NCBI RefSeq assembly: GCF_900186835.1
Contig: NZ_LT906448.1
Span: 1,178,001-1,242,000 of the forward strand
Direction: 5' to 3'
Source: Pasteurella dagmatis
Lineage (GTDB): Bacteria > Pseudomonadota > Gammaproteobacteria > Enterobacterales > Pasteurellaceae
Length of the DNA stretch: 64,000 nucleotides
This document shows, piece after piece, positions 34,752-46,768 of this stretch. Made by a program: the position numbers and the translations under genes. Under the pieces are notes generated by a model. That model did no database searches. It was given only the letters and a program-made list of their open reading frames with translations, and was not told the DNA's origin. The first letter of the stretch is position 1. Every line of letters begins with the position of its first letter.

Positions 34752-36719
34752 TCATTCAACGTAAAGATTTTTCTTGTTTTCTACCGAACTTTTTCGTTTT
34801 CTTACAGATTGTTTTGTCGTTTGAGCTACCTGACTTAATTGTCGTAATGCAGCGAAATTCACATAGCGTAATAATTCAGGCAATGAGTTAGTTAAACGAA
34901 GCATAAATTGTTGGTAACTCATTTCCTTTTGACTAATGCTTGTCAGTTGTGACTCCCAATGAGCGGTCATATCCGGCTGTGTTGCTACATCGGGCAAAGC
35001 TTGAATTAAAATGCGTCCTGTTTCGGTACTATGAATATTACGCCCTTTTTTATATAAAAAACCACGCTTAAACAGCAATTCAATAATGCCAGCACGTGTT
35101 GCTTCTGTGCCTAATCCATCTGTTTCACGTAGAATTTTTTTCAATTCTTTATCTTGTACAAAACGTGCAATACCTGTCATTGCTGATAATAATGTCGCAT
35201 CAGTAAACGGCTTCGGTGGCTGTGTTTTTTTATTCACAATCTCACCTTGTTTACAAAATAAGATTTGCCCTTTTTTTACGACGGGTAATAAAGGCTCTTG
35301 TTGTTCATCCTCATCTTCTTTGCCCCAAAGTTGCTTCCAACCAGCTGTTTGTAAAGTTCGAGCTTGTGCAATAAAATTTCCACCCGCAATATTGAGAGTA
35401 ATTTTGCTTTTACGATACTCCGCATCTACACAAAACTGCATTAAATATTGACGTGCAATTAAGTGGTAAATTTGCCATTCATGTTTAGTTAAATTAACTG
35501 GTTTATTTTTTGCAGTAGGAATAATAGCATGGTGAGCCTCTACTTTTTTATCATTCCAGCAACGGTTTCTTTGCTCAGGATTCACTATTTCAGGGAGCGG
35601 TTGATAATCATTAATATGTACCGAAATGGCATTCAGCACATTGAAACGCTCAGAAAAATGTTCCTCTGGCAAATAACGGCAATCCGAGCGAGGATAAGTA
35701 ATCAGTCGATGAGCTTCATATAAACGCTGACAAATATCTAACACTTCTTGTGCAGATAAGCCGTAGCGTTTTGCTGCATCGATCTGCAAAGCAGATAAAG
35801 AATAGGGCAACGGTGCGGTTTCTTTTTCTCGTTTGTCCACATATTCCACCACTTCCGCAGATTGCGCCTGAATACGTTTGACAACATTTTCAGCTAGACC
35901 TAATGACAACACTCTTCCATCATCATCTTGGTAGTCCTCACAAGCTTTACTCGGTTGCCATAAGGCTTTAAATACAGGGATTTGCTCTTTTTCTGCTTCT
36001 GAAAGTGCGGTCATTTTTTCGGGAGTTTCTGGCTGAACGTGTGCCAACACCTCATAGAAATCTTTAGGTTGGAAATGTTCAATTTCTAAATCGCGTCGTA
36101 CAATCAATCCCAGAACAGGCGTTTGTACACGTCCCACAGAAAGCACGCCATGATAACCAGCTTGACGACCACGAATAGTATAAGCTCGAGTCATATTAAT
36201 GCCATACAACCAATCAGCTCTAGCACGAGCAAGTGCTGAAGTTGCAAGTGGAATAAAATTTCGGTTAGGTTGTAATTTATTGACGGCTTTTTGCACTGCG
36301 CTTGGGTTCAGATCACTTATCAAACAACGTTGGATTTGATTGAGCTTATCCACACTTAATTGTGCATGACTAAATACCTCATCTACCAACAATTGCCCCT
36401 CACGATCAGGATCGCCTGCGTTAATTAGGATGTCAGCCTGATGAATCAGCTTTTCTACTACATTAAGTTGTTTTTGAACTTCTTTACGTGGAATAAGCTG
36501 CCATTTTTCAGGAATAATCGGTAAATGCTCTAAACACCATTGCTTAAAACGAGGATCATAAGCATCAGGTTCGGCTTGTTCTAACAAATGCCCTACACAC
36601 CAAGTGACATAATCGTCATTACCACACTTAATAAAACCATCACCACGATGATGTGGTTTAGGTAACACGTCAGCAATTGCTCTTGCTAAGCTCGGTTTTT
36701 CTGCAATAAACAAGCGCAT
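34752..36719 (-). CDS. topB: DNA topoisomerase III
   Basis: A 655-residue type IA topoisomerase. It has the TOPRIM start [36 protein letters not shown] near 100, and [17 protein letters not shown] near 190. The catalytic tyrosine lies in [14 protein letters not shown] near 325, and [16 protein letters not shown] near 540. It decatenates replicated DNA. The lysine-rich C-terminus lacks zinc fingers, as in E. coli TopB. It follows recR closely and probably shares its transcript. Confidence 0.96.
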   Translation of the reverse strand: MRLFIAEKPSLARAIADVLPKPHHRGDGFIKCGNDDYVTWCVGHLLEQAEPDAYDPRFKQWCLEHLPIIPEKWQLIPRKEVQKQLNVVEKLIHQADILINAGDPDREGQLLVDEVFSHAQLSVDKLNQIQRCLISDLNPSAVQKAVNKLQPNRNFIPLATSALARARADWLYGINMTRAYTIRGRQAGYHGVLSVGRVQTPVLGLIVRRDLEIEHFQPKDFYEVLAHVQPETPEKMTALSEAEKEQIPVFKALWQPSKACEDYQDDDGRVLSLGLAENVVKRIQAQSAEVVEYVDKREKETAPLPYSLSALQIDAAKRYGLSAQEVLDICQRLYEAHRLITYPRSDCRYLPEEHFSERFNVLNAISVHINDYQPLPEIVNPEQRNRCWNDKKVEAHHAIIPTAKNKPVNLTKHEWQIYHLIARQYLMQFCVDAEYRKSKITLNIAGGNFIAQARTLQTAGWKQLWGKEDEDEQQEPLLPVVKKGQILFCKQGEIVNKKTQPPKPFTDATLLSAMTGIARFVQDKELKKILRETDGLGTEATRAGIIELLFKRGFLYKKGRNIHSTETGRILIQALPDVATQPDMTAHWESQLTSISQKEMSYQQFMLRLTNSLPELLRYVNFAALRQLSQVAQTTKQSVRKRKSSVENKKNLYVE

Positions 36720-36728
36720 TAGAAAATA

Positions 36729-37331
36729 TTATCCAAGTTGGCGGCGACCTAAGAAAGAATGGGTTAACGTTGTACCATCAACCATTTCCAACTCACCACC
36801 GACAGGAATACCGTGAGCAATGCGAGTCACTTTGACGTTGTGTTGCATACAAATTTCAGCAATGTAATTGGCTGTAGCATCACCTTCAACTGTTGGGTTA
36901 GTTGCTAAAATAACTTCGTGGAAACTTTCTTCTTGTAGGCGTTGTTGCAATAAATGCAAGCCAATTTCTTTGGGACCAATGCCATCAAGCGGTGATAAAT
37001 GCCCCATTAAAACAAAATAACGTCCTGAAAATTGCCCAGTTTGCTCAATAGCTTGAATATCAGAAGGCTGTTCAACGACGCACAGTAAACCCGAATGTTG
37101 ACGACGTGAGTTATTACAAATAGTACAAACTTCTTCTTCTGTAAATGTACGACATTGCGTGCAATGTCCAATTTTTGACATTGCTTCCGTTAATGCACGA
37201 GCCAAATCCATTCCACCATTGCGATTACGCTGTAAAAGATGATAAGCCATTCGCTGCGCTGATTTTGGACCAACCCCAGGAAGGCAGCGTAAGTTTTCAA
37301 TGAGATGTTCAAGTAATGGACTTGTTTGCAT
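36729..37331 (-). CDS. recR: recombination mediator RecR
   Basis: A 200-residue RecR with [20 protein letters not shown] (helix-hairpin-helix), the four-cysteine zinc site CTQC and CTIC near 57-72, and the TOPRIM domain ([17 protein letters not shown]). With RecO and RecF it loads RecA on gapped DNA. It lies between ybaB and topB, the conserved order. A double hairpin separates it from ybaB. Confidence 0.96.
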   Translation of the reverse strand: MQTSPLLEHLIENLRCLPGVGPKSAQRMAYHLLQRNRNGGMDLARALTEAMSKIGHCTQCRTFTEEEVCTICNNSRRQHSGLLCVVEQPSDIQAIEQTGQFSGRYFVLMGHLSPLDGIGPKEIGLHLLQQRLQEESFHEVILATNPTVEGDATANYIAEICMQHNVKVTRIAHGIPVGGELEMVDGTTLTHSFLGRRQLG

Positions 37332-37365
37332 TTTTTATATTCTCTTAAGAAATCTTATAAAAACA

Positions 37366-37434
37366 GACCGCACTTTTAACAAGTGCGGTCAAATCTGGTT
37401 TTTTAGTCACTTTTTACAAGAGTCAAAAAGTGAC
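37366..37434. terminator. two stem-loops between ybaB and recR
   Basis: An uptake-signal dyad GACCGCACTT/AAGTGCGGTC (37366-37375, 37381-37390) is followed by GTCACTTTTT/AAAAAGTGAC (37406-37415, 37425-37434). Both stems are perfect. They may attenuate ybaB read-through into recR. Confidence 0.7.
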
Positions 37435-37437
37435 ATC

Positions 37438-37767
37438 TTAGAATGGCATTTTAAACCCTGGTGGCAACTGCATTCCAGCGGTTACTGATGCCATTTTTTC
37501 TTTTTGTAATTCTTCCGCACGACGAACCGCATCATTAAATGCTGCTGCAATTAAATCTTCTAACATTTCTTTGTCGTCTTCCATCAAAGAAGGATCGATT
37601 TCAATACGACGGCAGTTATGTGCACCATTAATTGTAATTTTGACCAAGCCCGCACCAGACTCACCAGTTACTTCCAACTGAGCAATCTCCTCTTGCATTT
37701 TTTGCATACGATCTTGCATCTGTTGTGCTTGTTTCATTAAATTGCCTAAGCCACCTTTTCCGAACAT
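37438..37767 (-). CDS. ybaB: YbaB/EbfC nucleoid-associated protein
   Basis: A 109-residue YbaB family protein: [20 protein letters not shown] coiled region, [20 protein letters not shown], then [18 protein letters not shown]. It binds DNA as a dimer and is conserved beside recR. ATG at 37767 gives MFGKGGLG; the ATG 12 bases upstream would overlap the likely ribosome site. Confidence 0.95.
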   Translation of the reverse strand: MFGKGGLGNLMKQAQQMQDRMQKMQEEIAQLEVTGESGAGLVKITINGAHNCRRIEIDPSLMEDDKEMLEDLIAAAFNDAVRRAEELQKEKMASVTAGMQLPPGFKMPF

Positions 37768-37990
37768 AATTTTTTCCATTAGTTAATTAAAAAATTGGTT
37801 GGCATTTTAGCGAAAATTTGTGAATTTTGGAATAAAGAAACGTGATCTAGGCTAAAAATTCAACTTTTTTCTATTGAGGGGATGATTTTTACGTATTATT
37901 ATGTTTTAACATTTTTGTAACGAAATCAAACCGCCTTCAACCTAACAGCGGTTCTCCTACATTATAAAAGCAAACCCAACGAGGTAACCT

Positions 37991-40597
37991 ATGTCTAACT
38001 TTCTACAAAGCTATCAACAACATATTGATGAGCGTGCAGCATTAGGTATTGTGCCGAAACCTTTAGATGCAGAACAAACTGCCCAACTCATTGAACTGTT
38101 AAAAAATCCACCCGCAGGAAAAGAAACTTACTTACTTAATTTATTTGAAAATCGTATTCCAGCTGGTGTTGATGAAGCTGCTTATGTAAAAGCCTCTTTC
38201 CTTGCTGCGGTTGTGAAAGGCGATGCTCACTCTCCTTTGATTTCAGCCGAAAAAGCAGTGCAAATCCTCGGTACAATGCAAGGCGGTTACAATATTGAGC
38301 CACTACTCAGTGCCCTTGACGATGATAAACTTGCCCCAATTGCTGTTAAAGCACTTTCCTCTACTCTTCTAATGTTTGACAATTTCCATGATGTCGCAGA
38401 ACGTGCTAAAAGAGGAAATGCATTTGCAAAACAGATTTTAGCCTCTTGGGCAAATGCAGATTGGTATTTATCTCGCCCTAAATTAGATGAAAAAATTACA
38501 GTAACGGTGTTTAAAGTAACTGGTGAAACTAATACAGATGATCTTTCCCCAGCACAAGATGCATGGTCTCGCCCCGATATTCCATTACACGCTCTTGCAA
38601 TGCTCAAAAACCCACGTGATGGTATTGAGCCAGATGATGCTGGCAATATTGGACCAATCAAACAATTAGAAAAATTAAAAGAAAAAGGCTTCCCACTCGC
38701 CTATGTTGGTGATGTAGTCGGCACAGGTTCATCACGTAAATCAGCCACAAACTCCGTGCTTTGGTTCATGGGTGAAGATATTCCTTATATTCCAAACAAA
38801 CGTGCTGGTGGTGTAGTATTAGGTGGAAAAATTGCACCAATCTTTTTTAATACAATGGAAGATGCGGGATCATTGCCAATTGAAGTAGATGTCAGCCAAC
38901 TTCATATGGGTGATGTGATTGATATTTACCCATACGCAGGCAAAATTTGCCGTCATAACACAGATGAATTATTAGCTGAGTTTACTTTAAAAACCAACGT
39001 ATTATTAGATGAAGTACGTGCAGGCGGACGTATCCCATTAATCATTGGGCGTGGTTTAACTCATAAAGCACGCTGTGAACTAGGCTTGCCTGAAAGTGAT
39101 GTATTTGCAAAACCCCAAATCACAACAAAAAGCACAAAAGGCTTTACTCTTGCACAAAAAATGGTCGGTAGAGCTTGTGGTGTCGAGGGTATCCGCCCTG
39201 GTCAATATTGCGAGCCGCGTATGATGTCAGTTGGATCTCAAGACACTACTGGGCCAATGACACGTGATGAATTAAAAGATTTAGCTTGTTTAGGCTTCTC
39301 TGCTGATCTTGTCATGCAATCTTTCTGTCACACGGCCGCTTACCCGAAACCTGTAGATGTGGTGACTCATCACACATTACCAGACTTTATCATGAATCGT
39401 GGTGGTGTTTCATTACGCCCTGGTGATGGAGTTATTCACTCTTGGTTAAACCGCATGCTATTACCTGATACCGTAGGAACTGGTGGTGACTCTCACACTC
39501 GTTTCCCAATTGGTATTTCGTTCCCTGCTGGTTCTGGTTTAGTTGCATTTGCAGCAGCAACAGGCGTAATGCCGTTAGACATGCCAGAATCGGTATTAGT
39601 ACGCTTCAAAGGCGAAATGCAACCAGGCATTACTTTACGTGATTTAGTTCACGCAATCCCGTACTATGCGATTAAACAAGGTTTGCTCACCGTTGAGAAA
39701 AAAGGCAAGAAAAATATTTTCTCTGGTCGTATTTTAGAAATTGAAGGGTTAGAAAACTTAAAAGTGGAACAAGCTTTTGAGCTTTCTGATGCCTCAGCAG
39801 AGCGTTCAGCGGCGGCTTGTACAATAAAACTCGCAAAAGAACCGATCATTGAATATTTACAATCAAATATTGTGTTATTGAAATATATGATCGCTGAAGG
39901 TTATGGAGATGCGCGTACTCTTGAGCGTCGAATCAAAGGCATGGAGCAATGGCTTGCAAATCCAGAGTTAATAGAAGCAGATGAAGATGCAGAATATGCT
40001 GCTGTCATTGAAATTGATTTAGCTGAAATTAAAGAGCCAATCTTATGTGCACCAAATGATCCTGATGATGCTCGTTTATTGTCTGAGGTTCAGGGTGATA
40101 AAATTGATGAGGTATTTATCGGCTCTTGCATGACCAATATTGGACACTTCCGTGCTGCAGGTAAATTATTAGACAAGTTCAAAGGTATGATCCCAACTCG
40201 CCTATGGATTGCGCCACCAACTAAAATGGATGCATCATTATTAAGCGAAGAAGGTTATTATAGCATTTACGGTAAAAGTGGTGCGAGAATTGAAGTTCCT
40301 GGATGTTCATTATGTATGGGTAACCAAGCTCGGGTAGCCAACAATGCGACAGTAGTTTCAACCTCTACTCGAAACTTCCCAAACCGTTTAGGCCAAGGTG
40401 CGAATGTTTACTTAGCTTCAGCAGAGCTAGCTGCAGTCTCAGCTATTTTAGGAAAATTACCAACAGTTGAAGAATACCTTGCCTTTGCAGCAGACTTGCA
40501 ACGAGATAAAGATGACACTTATCGCTATATGAATTTTGATCAAATTAACAATTATACACAAAAAGCTAAGGACGTTATCTTCCAAAGTGCGGTATAA
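37991..40597 (+). CDS. acnB: aconitate hydratase B
   Basis: An 868-residue aconitase of the AcnB type, which interconverts citrate and isocitrate. The swivel domain comes before the core ([20 protein letters not shown] near 178). [4Fe-4S] ligands lie in [12 protein letters not shown] near 712 and [17 protein letters not shown] near 773. ACGAGGTAA precedes the ATG. It stands alone with a terminator after it. Upstream GTGATCTAGGCTA only weakly resembles a CRP site. Confidence 0.97.
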   Translation: MSNFLQSYQQHIDERAALGIVPKPLDAEQTAQLIELLKNPPAGKETYLLNLFENRIPAGVDEAAYVKASFLAAVVKGDAHSPLISAEKAVQILGTMQGGYNIEPLLSALDDDKLAPIAVKALSSTLLMFDNFHDVAERAKRGNAFAKQILASWANADWYLSRPKLDEKITVTVFKVTGETNTDDLSPAQDAWSRPDIPLHALAMLKNPRDGIEPDDAGNIGPIKQLEKLKEKGFPLAYVGDVVGTGSSRKSATNSVLWFMGEDIPYIPNKRAGGVVLGGKIAPIFFNTMEDAGSLPIEVDVSQLHMGDVIDIYPYAGKICRHNTDELLAEFTLKTNVLLDEVRAGGRIPLIIGRGLTHKARCELGLPESDVFAKPQITTKSTKGFTLAQKMVGRACGVEGIRPGQYCEPRMMSVGSQDTTGPMTRDELKDLACLGFSADLVMQSFCHTAAYPKPVDVVTHHTLPDFIMNRGGVSLRPGDGVIHSWLNRMLLPDTVGTGGDSHTRFPIGISFPAGSGLVAFAAATGVMPLDMPESVLVRFKGEMQPGITLRDLVHAIPYYAIKQGLLTVEKKGKKNIFSGRILEIEGLENLKVEQAFELSDASAERSAAACTIKLAKEPIIEYLQSNIVLLKYMIAEGYGDARTLERRIKGMEQWLANPELIEADEDAEYAAVIEIDLAEIKEPILCAPNDPDDARLLSEVQGDKIDEVFIGSCMTNIGHFRAAGKLLDKFKGMIPTRLWIAPPTKMDASLLSEEGYYSIYGKSGARIEVPGCSLCMGNQARVANNATVVSTSTRNFPNRLGQGANVYLASAELAAVSAILGKLPTVEEYLAFAADLQRDKDDTYRYMNFDQINNYTQKAKDVIFQSAV

Positions 40598-40633
40598 TTT
40601 CTAAAAGTTTTCAGTGTTTATTAAGACAATCTG

Positions 40634-40658
40634 ACGGGGAACAATAGTTCCCCGTTTG
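40634..40658 (+). terminator. terminator of acnB
   Basis: ACGGGGAAC-AATA-GTTCCCCGT followed by TT. The T tract is short. Confidence 0.7.
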
Positions 40659-40716
40659 CAATCAATAACATTTTTATTTTTCTCTTTTCTACATAAATAT
40701 AAAAGGAATTAACACA

Positions 40717-41745
40717 ATGAAATTTAAGTCAAAACTCACCGCACTTTGCTTAGCCATACCCTTTGCATTGTCAACTAAAATAATGGCTGAAGGAAAGTTG
40801 ACTGTTTATTGCAGTGTACAAAACACCACTTGCGAAAAAATAGTGCAAACCTTTGGTAAGCAACATAACATCGAAACGAAGTTTATTCGTAACAGCACAG
40901 GTGCAACATTGGCAAAATTAATTGCTGAACAAAATAATCCACAAGCGGATATTTGGTACGGAGGCACTATCGAACATCATTTCCAAGCAGGTGATTTGAA
41001 TTTATTAGAAAAATACCGCTCTCCAAACCAAACAGACATTATGCCGCAATTCAAGTCCCTAATGGACAAAAGAGGCGATTTAACTTCTATTGTCTATATG
41101 TTGGTTTTAGGCTTTGGCATTAATACCGAAAAATTCAAAACACTAGGGATTAAAGAATATCCCAAATGCTGGTCAGACTTACTCGACCCACGCTTAAAAG
41201 GTTATGTGCAAATGCCTGACCCTCAAATTTCTGGCACAACTTACACAGCTATTGCAACTCTCATTCAATTATGGGGTGAAGAAAAAGCGTTTGATTACTT
41301 AAAGAAAGTCAATGCTAACGTCTCTGAATATGTGAAAAGTGCTTTGGTAACTACAAACTTATCAAGAGGTGAATCTGCTGTTGCAATAGGTTTTGTGCAT
41401 AGCTATGCCACTGAAAAGGAAAAAGGTGCACCTGTGGAAAGCATTCTACCTTGTGAAGGCGATGGCTATTCTCTCGGTGGAATGAGTATTATCAAAAATG
41501 CACGCAACTTAGACAACGCAAAATTATTTGCCGATTGGGCATTAACCAAAGAAGCTCAAGAACTTGTATGGCGTGAAACCAAGGTATATCAAATTCCAAC
41601 GAATATCCATGCTGAAGCGTCCCCTCAATCTGTTGACCCGAAAAAATTAAACTTGATTGACTATGACTTTGAACGTTTTGGATCAAGTGAAGAAGGTAAA
41701 CGCCTCACTGATAAATGGGTGAAAGAAGTGAAACTTCACAAATAA
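40717..41745 (+). CDS. afuA: AfuA-like periplasmic binding protein of an ABC transporter
   Basis: A 342-residue secreted binding protein with signal peptide ending near residue 24 (STKIMAEG). Segments LTVYCSVQNTTCEKIVQTFG, EQNNPQADIWYGGTIEHHF and PCEGDGYSLGGMSIIKNARN follow the iron/AfuA class. AfuA of Pasteurellaceae was shown to bind sugar phosphates rather than iron. No permease or ATPase gene is adjacent: it sits alone between acnB and epmA with a terminator after it. AAAGGAATT precedes the ATG. The substrate is inferred from the family. Confidence 0.8.
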   Translation: MKFKSKLTALCLAIPFALSTKIMAEGKLTVYCSVQNTTCEKIVQTFGKQHNIETKFIRNSTGATLAKLIAEQNNPQADIWYGGTIEHHFQAGDLNLLEKYRSPNQTDIMPQFKSLMDKRGDLTSIVYMLVLGFGINTEKFKTLGIKEYPKCWSDLLDPRLKGYVQMPDPQISGTTYTAIATLIQLWGEEKAFDYLKKVNANVSEYVKSALVTTNLSRGESAVAIGFVHSYATEKEKGAPVESILPCEGDGYSLGGMSIIKNARNLDNAKLFADWALTKEAQELVWRETKVYQIPTNIHAEASPQSVDPKKLNLIDYDFERFGSSEEGKRLTDKWVKEVKLHK

Positions 41746-41758
41746 TTGCAATACACAT

Positions 41759-41790
41759 AAAAAAGGCAGTAAATTCTGCCTTTTTTATTT
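41759..41790. terminator. bidirectional terminator between afuA and epmA
   Basis: AAAAAAGGCAG-TAAATT-CTGCCTTTTTT. Confidence 0.9.
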
Positions 41791-41800
41791 ATTGACTAAA

Positions 41801-42772
41801 TCAAGCATTTTCAATGCCAAATGAAATCACCTCTTGGATATTTTGTGCACCTAAAGCAATCATCAATAAACGATCGACACCTAGTGCTACGCCAGAACAA
41901 TTCGGTACGCCAGCTTGCAATGCACCTAACAAACGTTTATCTATATCACGTTGTGGCAACCCCATTTTTTCACGTAAGCGATTATCTTGTTCAAAACGGT
42001 GGTATTGCTCATTCGCATCTGTCAACTCGTGGAAACCATTCGCTAACTCAAGTCCTTTGTAATAGAACTCAAAACGCTCTGCTACACGATGATCTTCAGA
42101 ACTGATCTGAGCTAATGCTGCTTGTGTAGCTGGAAAATGATAAACAGCCACTGGATTTTCTAAACCAATTTTAGGTTCAACCACCGTACTAAATAAAAAT
42201 TGTAGTAAAGTATCACGATCTTCTTCATCTGCACTTAATAAATGATATTGTTTTGCTTTAGCGGCTAATTCAGATTTATCTGCAGATAAAGGATCTAAAC
42301 CTACATATTCTTGAAATACGAATTGATAGCTCAAGCTTTCTGCAGGAGGACACTCCAAAATTTGTTGTAATAAGTCGTCCACTTCATTGATCAAACGATA
42401 CATATCAAAGTGCGGTCGATACCATTCTAACATTGTAAATTCAGGATTATGTCGATGCCCTGATTCTTCATTACGAAAGACGTGGCAAAGTTGGAAAATT
42501 GGTCCACTACCTGCCGCAAGTAAACGTTTCATATGATATTCAGGACTTGTTGAGAGCCATAATGTTTTTGATTGTTCACCAAAAGGTGAAACAAACTGCG
42601 TGCTAAATGTGGAAAGATGCACATCTGTCACACCAAATTCACTTAATACTGGCGTTTCAACTTCCAATAAACCACGATCAGTAAAAAAACGGCGAATTTC
42701 CGCCATAATTTTTGCACGTGTCAATAAATTATTAATGGAGGCAGAAGGTCGCCAATTTTCTTGTTCAAACAT
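41801..42772 (-). CDS. epmA: EF-P lysine ligase EpmA (GenX/PoxA)
   Basis: A 323-residue protein resembling a lysyl-tRNA synthetase catalytic domain without the anticodon-binding domain. Class II motifs are [36 protein letters not shown] and the end [17 protein letters not shown]. It attaches beta-lysine to elongation factor P, which helps ribosomes through proline runs. Divergent from frdA, the conserved order. Full-length LysRS is separately encoded at 55842-57347. Confidence 0.95.
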   Translation of the reverse strand: MFEQENWRPSASINNLLTRAKIMAEIRRFFTDRGLLEVETPVLSEFGVTDVHLSTFSTQFVSPFGEQSKTLWLSTSPEYHMKRLLAAGSGPIFQLCHVFRNEESGHRHNPEFTMLEWYRPHFDMYRLINEVDDLLQQILECPPAESLSYQFVFQEYVGLDPLSADKSELAAKAKQYHLLSADEEDRDTLLQFLFSTVVEPKIGLENPVAVYHFPATQAALAQISSEDHRVAERFEFYYKGLELANGFHELTDANEQYHRFEQDNRLREKMGLPQRDIDKRLLGALQAGVPNCSGVALGVDRLLMIALGAQNIQEVISFGIENA

Positions 42773-43136
42773 AAATTAATCCGATATTTTAAAAATAAGA
42801 TATTTTAAACAAGCTCCCTTATTATTTCAAATTAAGTCGATATTCCTCATCACATTCTTTCCGGATAAAAATGAAAAACAATATCATTTTAAGTAGGTTA
42901 TTTTTCATAAAACTCCTGCTAAACACTTATAAAATATGTGTATTTTGCTCAAACAAATAACTAAGACAAGGTCTATTAAATAAACCAGTTTTAACTTTTT
43001 TGAGGTAGATCACGAAACTGGTTTTTTCTTTCAAAAAAAGATTATTAATATTGTTAAATAATGGCACAATGAGAACACCCTAAATAGACCGATTTCGGTT
43101 TCTTTCTATTTTCTATATTCTGATTGGAGGAATATC
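42773..43136. other. epmA/frdA divergent promoter region
   Basis: A 364-base gene-free region. It is AT-rich on the epmA side and holds the FNR-like site at 43000-43013, then TATTAAT (43043-43049) as a possible frdA -10. No RNA gene is evident. Confidence 0.6.
43000..43013 (+). promoter_or_regulatory. FNR-like site upstream of frdA
   Basis: TTGAG-GTAG-ATCAC matches TTGAT-N4-ATCAA at eight of ten positions. It lies about 35-40 bases before the likely start point set by TATTAAT, which fits activation of fumarate reductase without oxygen. Confidence 0.5.
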
Positions 43137-44933
43137 GTGCAAACTGTTAATGTCGATATTGCAATTGTAGGCGCCGGTGGCGGTGGTTTACGTGCAGCAA
43201 TTGCTGCTGCAGAAGCGAACCCGAACTTGAAAATTGCATTAGTTTCAAAAGTGTATCCTATGCGTAGCCACACTGTGGCAGCAGAAGGTGGTGCAGCAGC
43301 CGTTATCAAAGAAGAAGACTCTTATGATAAACACTTCCATGATACCGTTGCTGGCGGTGACTGGTTATGTGAACAAGACGTTGTTGAATATTTTGTGCAA
43401 CACTCACCAGTAGAAATGACTCAACTTGAACGTTGGGGCTGTCCTTGGAGTCGTAAACAAGATGGGGATGTTAACGTTCGTCGTTTTGGTGGTATGAAAA
43501 TTGAACGTACTTGGTTCGCTGCCGATAAAACGGGTTTCCACTTATTACATACGCTATTCCAAACCTCTATTCAATATCCACAAATTGTTCGTTTCGATGA
43601 ACATTTCGTATTAGATATTTTAGTTGATGACGGTCATGCTCGTGGTATGGTCGCGATGAATATGATGGAAGGTACTCTTGTTCAAATCAATGCTAATGCA
43701 GTTGTTATAGCAACTGGTGGTGGTTGTCGAGCATTCCGTTTTAACACTAACGGAGGTATCGTAACTGGTGATGGTCTATCAATGGCTTACCGTCACGGCG
43801 TACCACTTCGTGACATGGAATTCGTTCAATATCACCCAACTGGCTTACCAAATACAGGTATCTTAATGACTGAAGGGTGCCGTGGTGAAGGTGGTATCTT
43901 AGTCAATAAAAATGGCTATCGTTACTTACAAGACTATGGTCTAGGTCCTGAAACGCCTATTGGCAAACCAGAAAATAAATATATGGAGCTAGGACCACGT
44001 GATAAAGTATCACAAGCATTCTGGCAAGAACTACAAAAAGGCAATACTTTAAAAACTGCAAAAGGTGTTGATGTTGTTCACTTAGACTTACGTCATCTAG
44101 GTGAAAAATACTTACACGAACGTCTACCATTCATTTGTGAATTAGCACAGGCTTATGAAGGCGTTGACCCTGCAAAAGCGCCAATTCCAGTACGTCCTGT
44201 TGTTCACTATACAATGGGTGGTATTGAAGTTGACTTCAACAGTGAAACACGTATCAAAGGTCTATTCGCCGTAGGTGAGTGTGCTTCCTCTGGTTTACAC
44301 GGTGCTAACCGATTAGGCTCTAACTCTCTTGCTGAATTAGTCGTATTAGGTCGTGTTGCCGGTGAATATGCTGCGCAACGTGCTGTTGAATCTCCAGCAG
44401 TAAACAAAAATGCTGTTGATGCGCAAGCTCGTGACATTGTTCAACGCTTAGAAGATTTGTATCACCAAGAGGGTACTGAATCTTGGTCTGAAATCCGTGA
44501 TGAAATGGGCGATGCAATGGAAGAAGGCTGCGGTATCTATCGTACTCAAGAAAGTATGCAAAAAGCAGTGGATAAAATCGCTGAATTAAAAGAACGTTAT
44601 AAACGTATCCGCATTGCGGACCGTTCAAGCGTGTTCAATACTAACGTCTTATATACTGTTGAATTAGGCTACATTTTAGATGTTGCACAATCTATCGCAA
44701 ACTCTGCAATTGAACGTAAAGAATCTCGTGGTGCACACCAACGTTTAGACTATGTTGAGCGTGATGATGTGAATTACTTGAAACATACCCTTGCATTCTA
44801 TAATGGTGATGGTGCACCTCGCATTGAGTATAGCGATGTGAAGATCACTAAATCTCAACCTGCAAAACGTGTTTACGGCGCTGAGGCAGAAGCGCAAGAA
44901 GCTGCTAAAGCTAAGGAGCAAGCAAATGGTTAA
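43137..44933 (+). CDS. frdA: fumarate reductase flavoprotein subunit
   Basis: A 598-residue subunit that reduces fumarate to succinate as the anaerobic terminal reductase. The FAD site is [20 protein letters not shown] at the N-terminus. The flavin-linking histidine region is [15 protein letters not shown] near 44. The catalytic segment HYTMGGIEV near 360 and [18 protein letters not shown] near 388 are also present. The start is GTG at 43137 after GGAGGAATATC. The stop overlaps frdB by 8 bases. Confidence 0.97.
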   Translation: MQTVNVDIAIVGAGGGGLRAAIAAAEANPNLKIALVSKVYPMRSHTVAAEGGAAAVIKEEDSYDKHFHDTVAGGDWLCEQDVVEYFVQHSPVEMTQLERWGCPWSRKQDGDVNVRRFGGMKIERTWFAADKTGFHLLHTLFQTSIQYPQIVRFDEHFVLDILVDDGHARGMVAMNMMEGTLVQINANAVVIATGGGCRAFRFNTNGGIVTGDGLSMAYRHGVPLRDMEFVQYHPTGLPNTGILMTEGCRGEGGILVNKNGYRYLQDYGLGPETPIGKPENKYMELGPRDKVSQAFWQELQKGNTLKTAKGVDVVHLDLRHLGEKYLHERLPFICELAQAYEGVDPAKAPIPVRPVVHYTMGGIEVDFNSETRIKGLFAVGECASSGLHGANRLGSNSLAELVVLGRVAGEYAAQRAVESPAVNKNAVDAQARDIVQRLEDLYHQEGTESWSEIRDEMGDAMEEGCGIYRTQESMQKAVDKIAELKERYKRIRIADRSSVFNTNVLYTVELGYILDVAQSIANSAIERKESRGAHQRLDYVERDDVNYLKHTLAFYNGDGAPRIEYSDVKITKSQPAKRVYGAEAEAQEAAKAKEQANG

Positions 44934-45696
44934 TCAAGCAATTATGAATATCGAAGTATTACGCTACAATCCTGAACAGGATAAAGAGCCTTACTTACGT
45001 ACTTATCAAGTGCCTTATGATAACCAAACCTCATTGCTTGATGCGTTAGGTTATATTAAAGACAAACTTGAGCCTGAACTTTCTTATCGCTGGTCGTGCC
45101 GCATGGCAATCTGTGGTTCTTGTGGGATGATGGTAAATAACAAGCCAAAACTTGCTTGTAAAACTTTCTTACGTGATTACAGTGGTCATATGCGTATTGA
45201 GCCACTTGCTAACTTCCCAATTGAGCGTGACTTAGTTGTTGATTTAAGCCACTTCATTGAAAGTTTAGAGGCAATAAAACCTTACATTATTGGCAACCAA
45301 GCACCTGCATTAGATGGTAAACCACATCCATCTTCTGAGCTTGCGAAAAGCCGTACTAAACAAACACCAGCACAACTTGAGAAATATCGTACCTTCTCAA
45401 TGTGTATTAACTGTGGCTTATGTTACGCAGCTTGTCCACAATTTGGTTTAAACCCTGAATTTGTAGGTCCAGCCGCATTAACGCTTGCACATCGTTATAA
45501 CCTTGATAACCGTGATCATGGTAAAGCTGAACGGATGAAAATTATCAATGGTAAAAACGGTGTTTGGAGCTGTACGTTCGTGGGATATTGTTCTGAAGTA
45601 TGTCCAAAACACGTTGATCCAGCTTCAGCGGTAAACCAAGGTAAAGTCGAAAGTTCAAAAGACTTTGTAATTGCAATGCTTAAACCGCAAAAGTAA
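44926..45696 (+). CDS. frdB: fumarate reductase iron-sulfur subunit
   Basis: A 256-residue protein with a [2Fe-2S] domain ([13 protein letters not shown] near 60) and a C-terminal ferredoxin-like domain with [12 protein letters not shown] near 155 and [11 protein letters not shown] near 220 for the [4Fe-4S] and [3Fe-4S] centres. It carries electrons from the membrane anchor to FrdA. The ATG at 44926 lies within the end of frdA. Confidence 0.97.
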   Translation: MVNQAIMNIEVLRYNPEQDKEPYLRTYQVPYDNQTSLLDALGYIKDKLEPELSYRWSCRMAICGSCGMMVNNKPKLACKTFLRDYSGHMRIEPLANFPIERDLVVDLSHFIESLEAIKPYIIGNQAPALDGKPHPSSELAKSRTKQTPAQLEKYRTFSMCINCGLCYAACPQFGLNPEFVGPAALTLAHRYNLDNRDHGKAERMKIINGKNGVWSCTFVGYCSEVCPKHVDPASAVNQGKVESSKDFVIAMLKPQK

Positions 45697-45706
45697 GGAG
45701 CGTAAA

Positions 45707-46105
45707 ATGACAGCGACAACCAGTAAACGCAAAAAATATGTGCGTGAAATGAAACCAACTTGGTGGAAAAAGTTAGATTTTTACAAACTTTATATTGCGC
45801 GTGAAGCAACTGCAATTCCAACACTTTGGTTCTGCTTAGTATTACTTTATGGCGTAATCAGCCTAGGTAATATCGAAAGCTTTGGTAATTTTATTGCATT
45901 TTTAAGAAACCCAATTGTTGTTATCTTAAATATTATTACCCTCGGGGCAATGTTATTAAATACTGTCACATACTATGTGATGACACCAAAAGTGTTAAAT
46001 ATCATTGTGAAAAATGAGCGTATTAATCCTCGCATCATTACAACTGCATTATGGGCAGTTACTGGATTAATTAGCTTAGTCATCTTAGTATTGATGTATG
46101 TATAG
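45707..46105 (+). CDS. frdC: fumarate reductase membrane anchor C
   Basis: A 132-residue membrane subunit. [20 protein letters not shown] opens it, and [20 protein letters not shown] starts the first of three helices. It binds menaquinol with FrdD. The spacing from frdB is 10 bases with AAGGAG. ATG at 45707 gives the normal N-terminus. Confidence 0.95.
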   Translation: MTATTSKRKKYVREMKPTWWKKLDFYKLYIAREATAIPTLWFCLVLLYGVISLGNIESFGNFIAFLRNPIVVILNIITLGAMLLNTVTYYVMTPKVLNIIVKNERINPRIITTALWAVTGLISLVILVLMYV

Positions 46106-46121
46106 GTACGGGGAGGATAAT

Positions 46122-46472
46122 ATGGATAAATCACCAAAACGCTCGAATGAACCAGTTGTATGGTTATTATTTGGTGCCGGTACAACAGTAAGCGCAATGT
46201 TCTACCCTGTATTGGTACTTTTAATTGGCTTGTTAATCCCATTCGGTTTAATTAGCTCAGAAAATATGTTTGAACTGCTTGAATTCTTACGAACAGGCTT
46301 AGGTAAATTAATTCTATTAGTACTACTTATTTTCCCTATGTGGGGGGCAATGCACCGAATCCATCACGGTCTACACGACTTTAAATTGCATCTTCCTGCA
46401 AGTGGTGTAATTTTCTATGGTTTATCAGTACTTTACTCAGTATTAGTTTTATTTGCTGTATTAAGTATTTAA
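46122..46472 (+). CDS. frdD: fumarate reductase membrane anchor D
   Basis: A 116-residue, three-helix subunit: [20 protein letters not shown], then [20 protein letters not shown] near 78, which is typical of FrdD. Completes the four-gene operon. GGGGAGG precedes the ATG. A strong terminator follows. Confidence 0.95.
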   Translation: MDKSPKRSNEPVVWLLFGAGTTVSAMFYPVLVLLIGLLIPFGLISSENMFELLEFLRTGLGKLILLVLLIFPMWGAMHRIHHGLHDFKLHLPASGVIFYGLSVLYSVLVLFAVLSI

Positions 46473-46492
46473 CGACTGAATAATAAAAGATA

Positions 46493-46522
46493 AAAGGCGG
46501 GTATATCCCGCCTTTCTTTTTT
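46493..46522 (+). terminator. terminator of frdABCD
   Basis: AAAGGCGGG-TATAT-CCCGCCTTT and T tract. Confidence 0.95.
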
Positions 46523-46724
46523 GAGTTTTTATATTTGTCAGCCAGTCTTATAAACGATTAAATTCTTCTAAATTACACCGCACTTTTGTAACTATCCTGC
46601 TTTTATCAAACTAAAAAATTAATGCTTAAATTAATGTGGAGGATTAATCTTTTACTCATTTATTATTTTCATCCTAAAGTGCGGTCAATTTTTGAAAAGT
46701 TTTCTTATCATTTCAAGATAAAAG

Positions 46725-46750
46725 TAAGGGTAAACAATTGTTTACCCTTA
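46725..46750. terminator. 26-base perfect palindrome downstream of lptG
   Basis: The half-site TAAGGGTAAACAA is followed at once by its reverse complement, with no loop. It lies 19 bases beyond the lptG stop and is probably its terminator. A free-standing uptake signal is next to it. Confidence 0.65.
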
Positions 46751-46768
46751 TTCTACTATCCATTGTTA

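Noticed and set aside
37857..37873. CRP-like sequence upstream of acnB (GTGATCTAGGCTA)
   Set aside because: One half-site is good but the other is poor; not enough to list.
46725..46750. Operator-like 26-base palindrome
   Set aside because: It lies just after the lptG stop with no promoter nearby, so a terminator or end-of-gene dyad is more likely than an operator.
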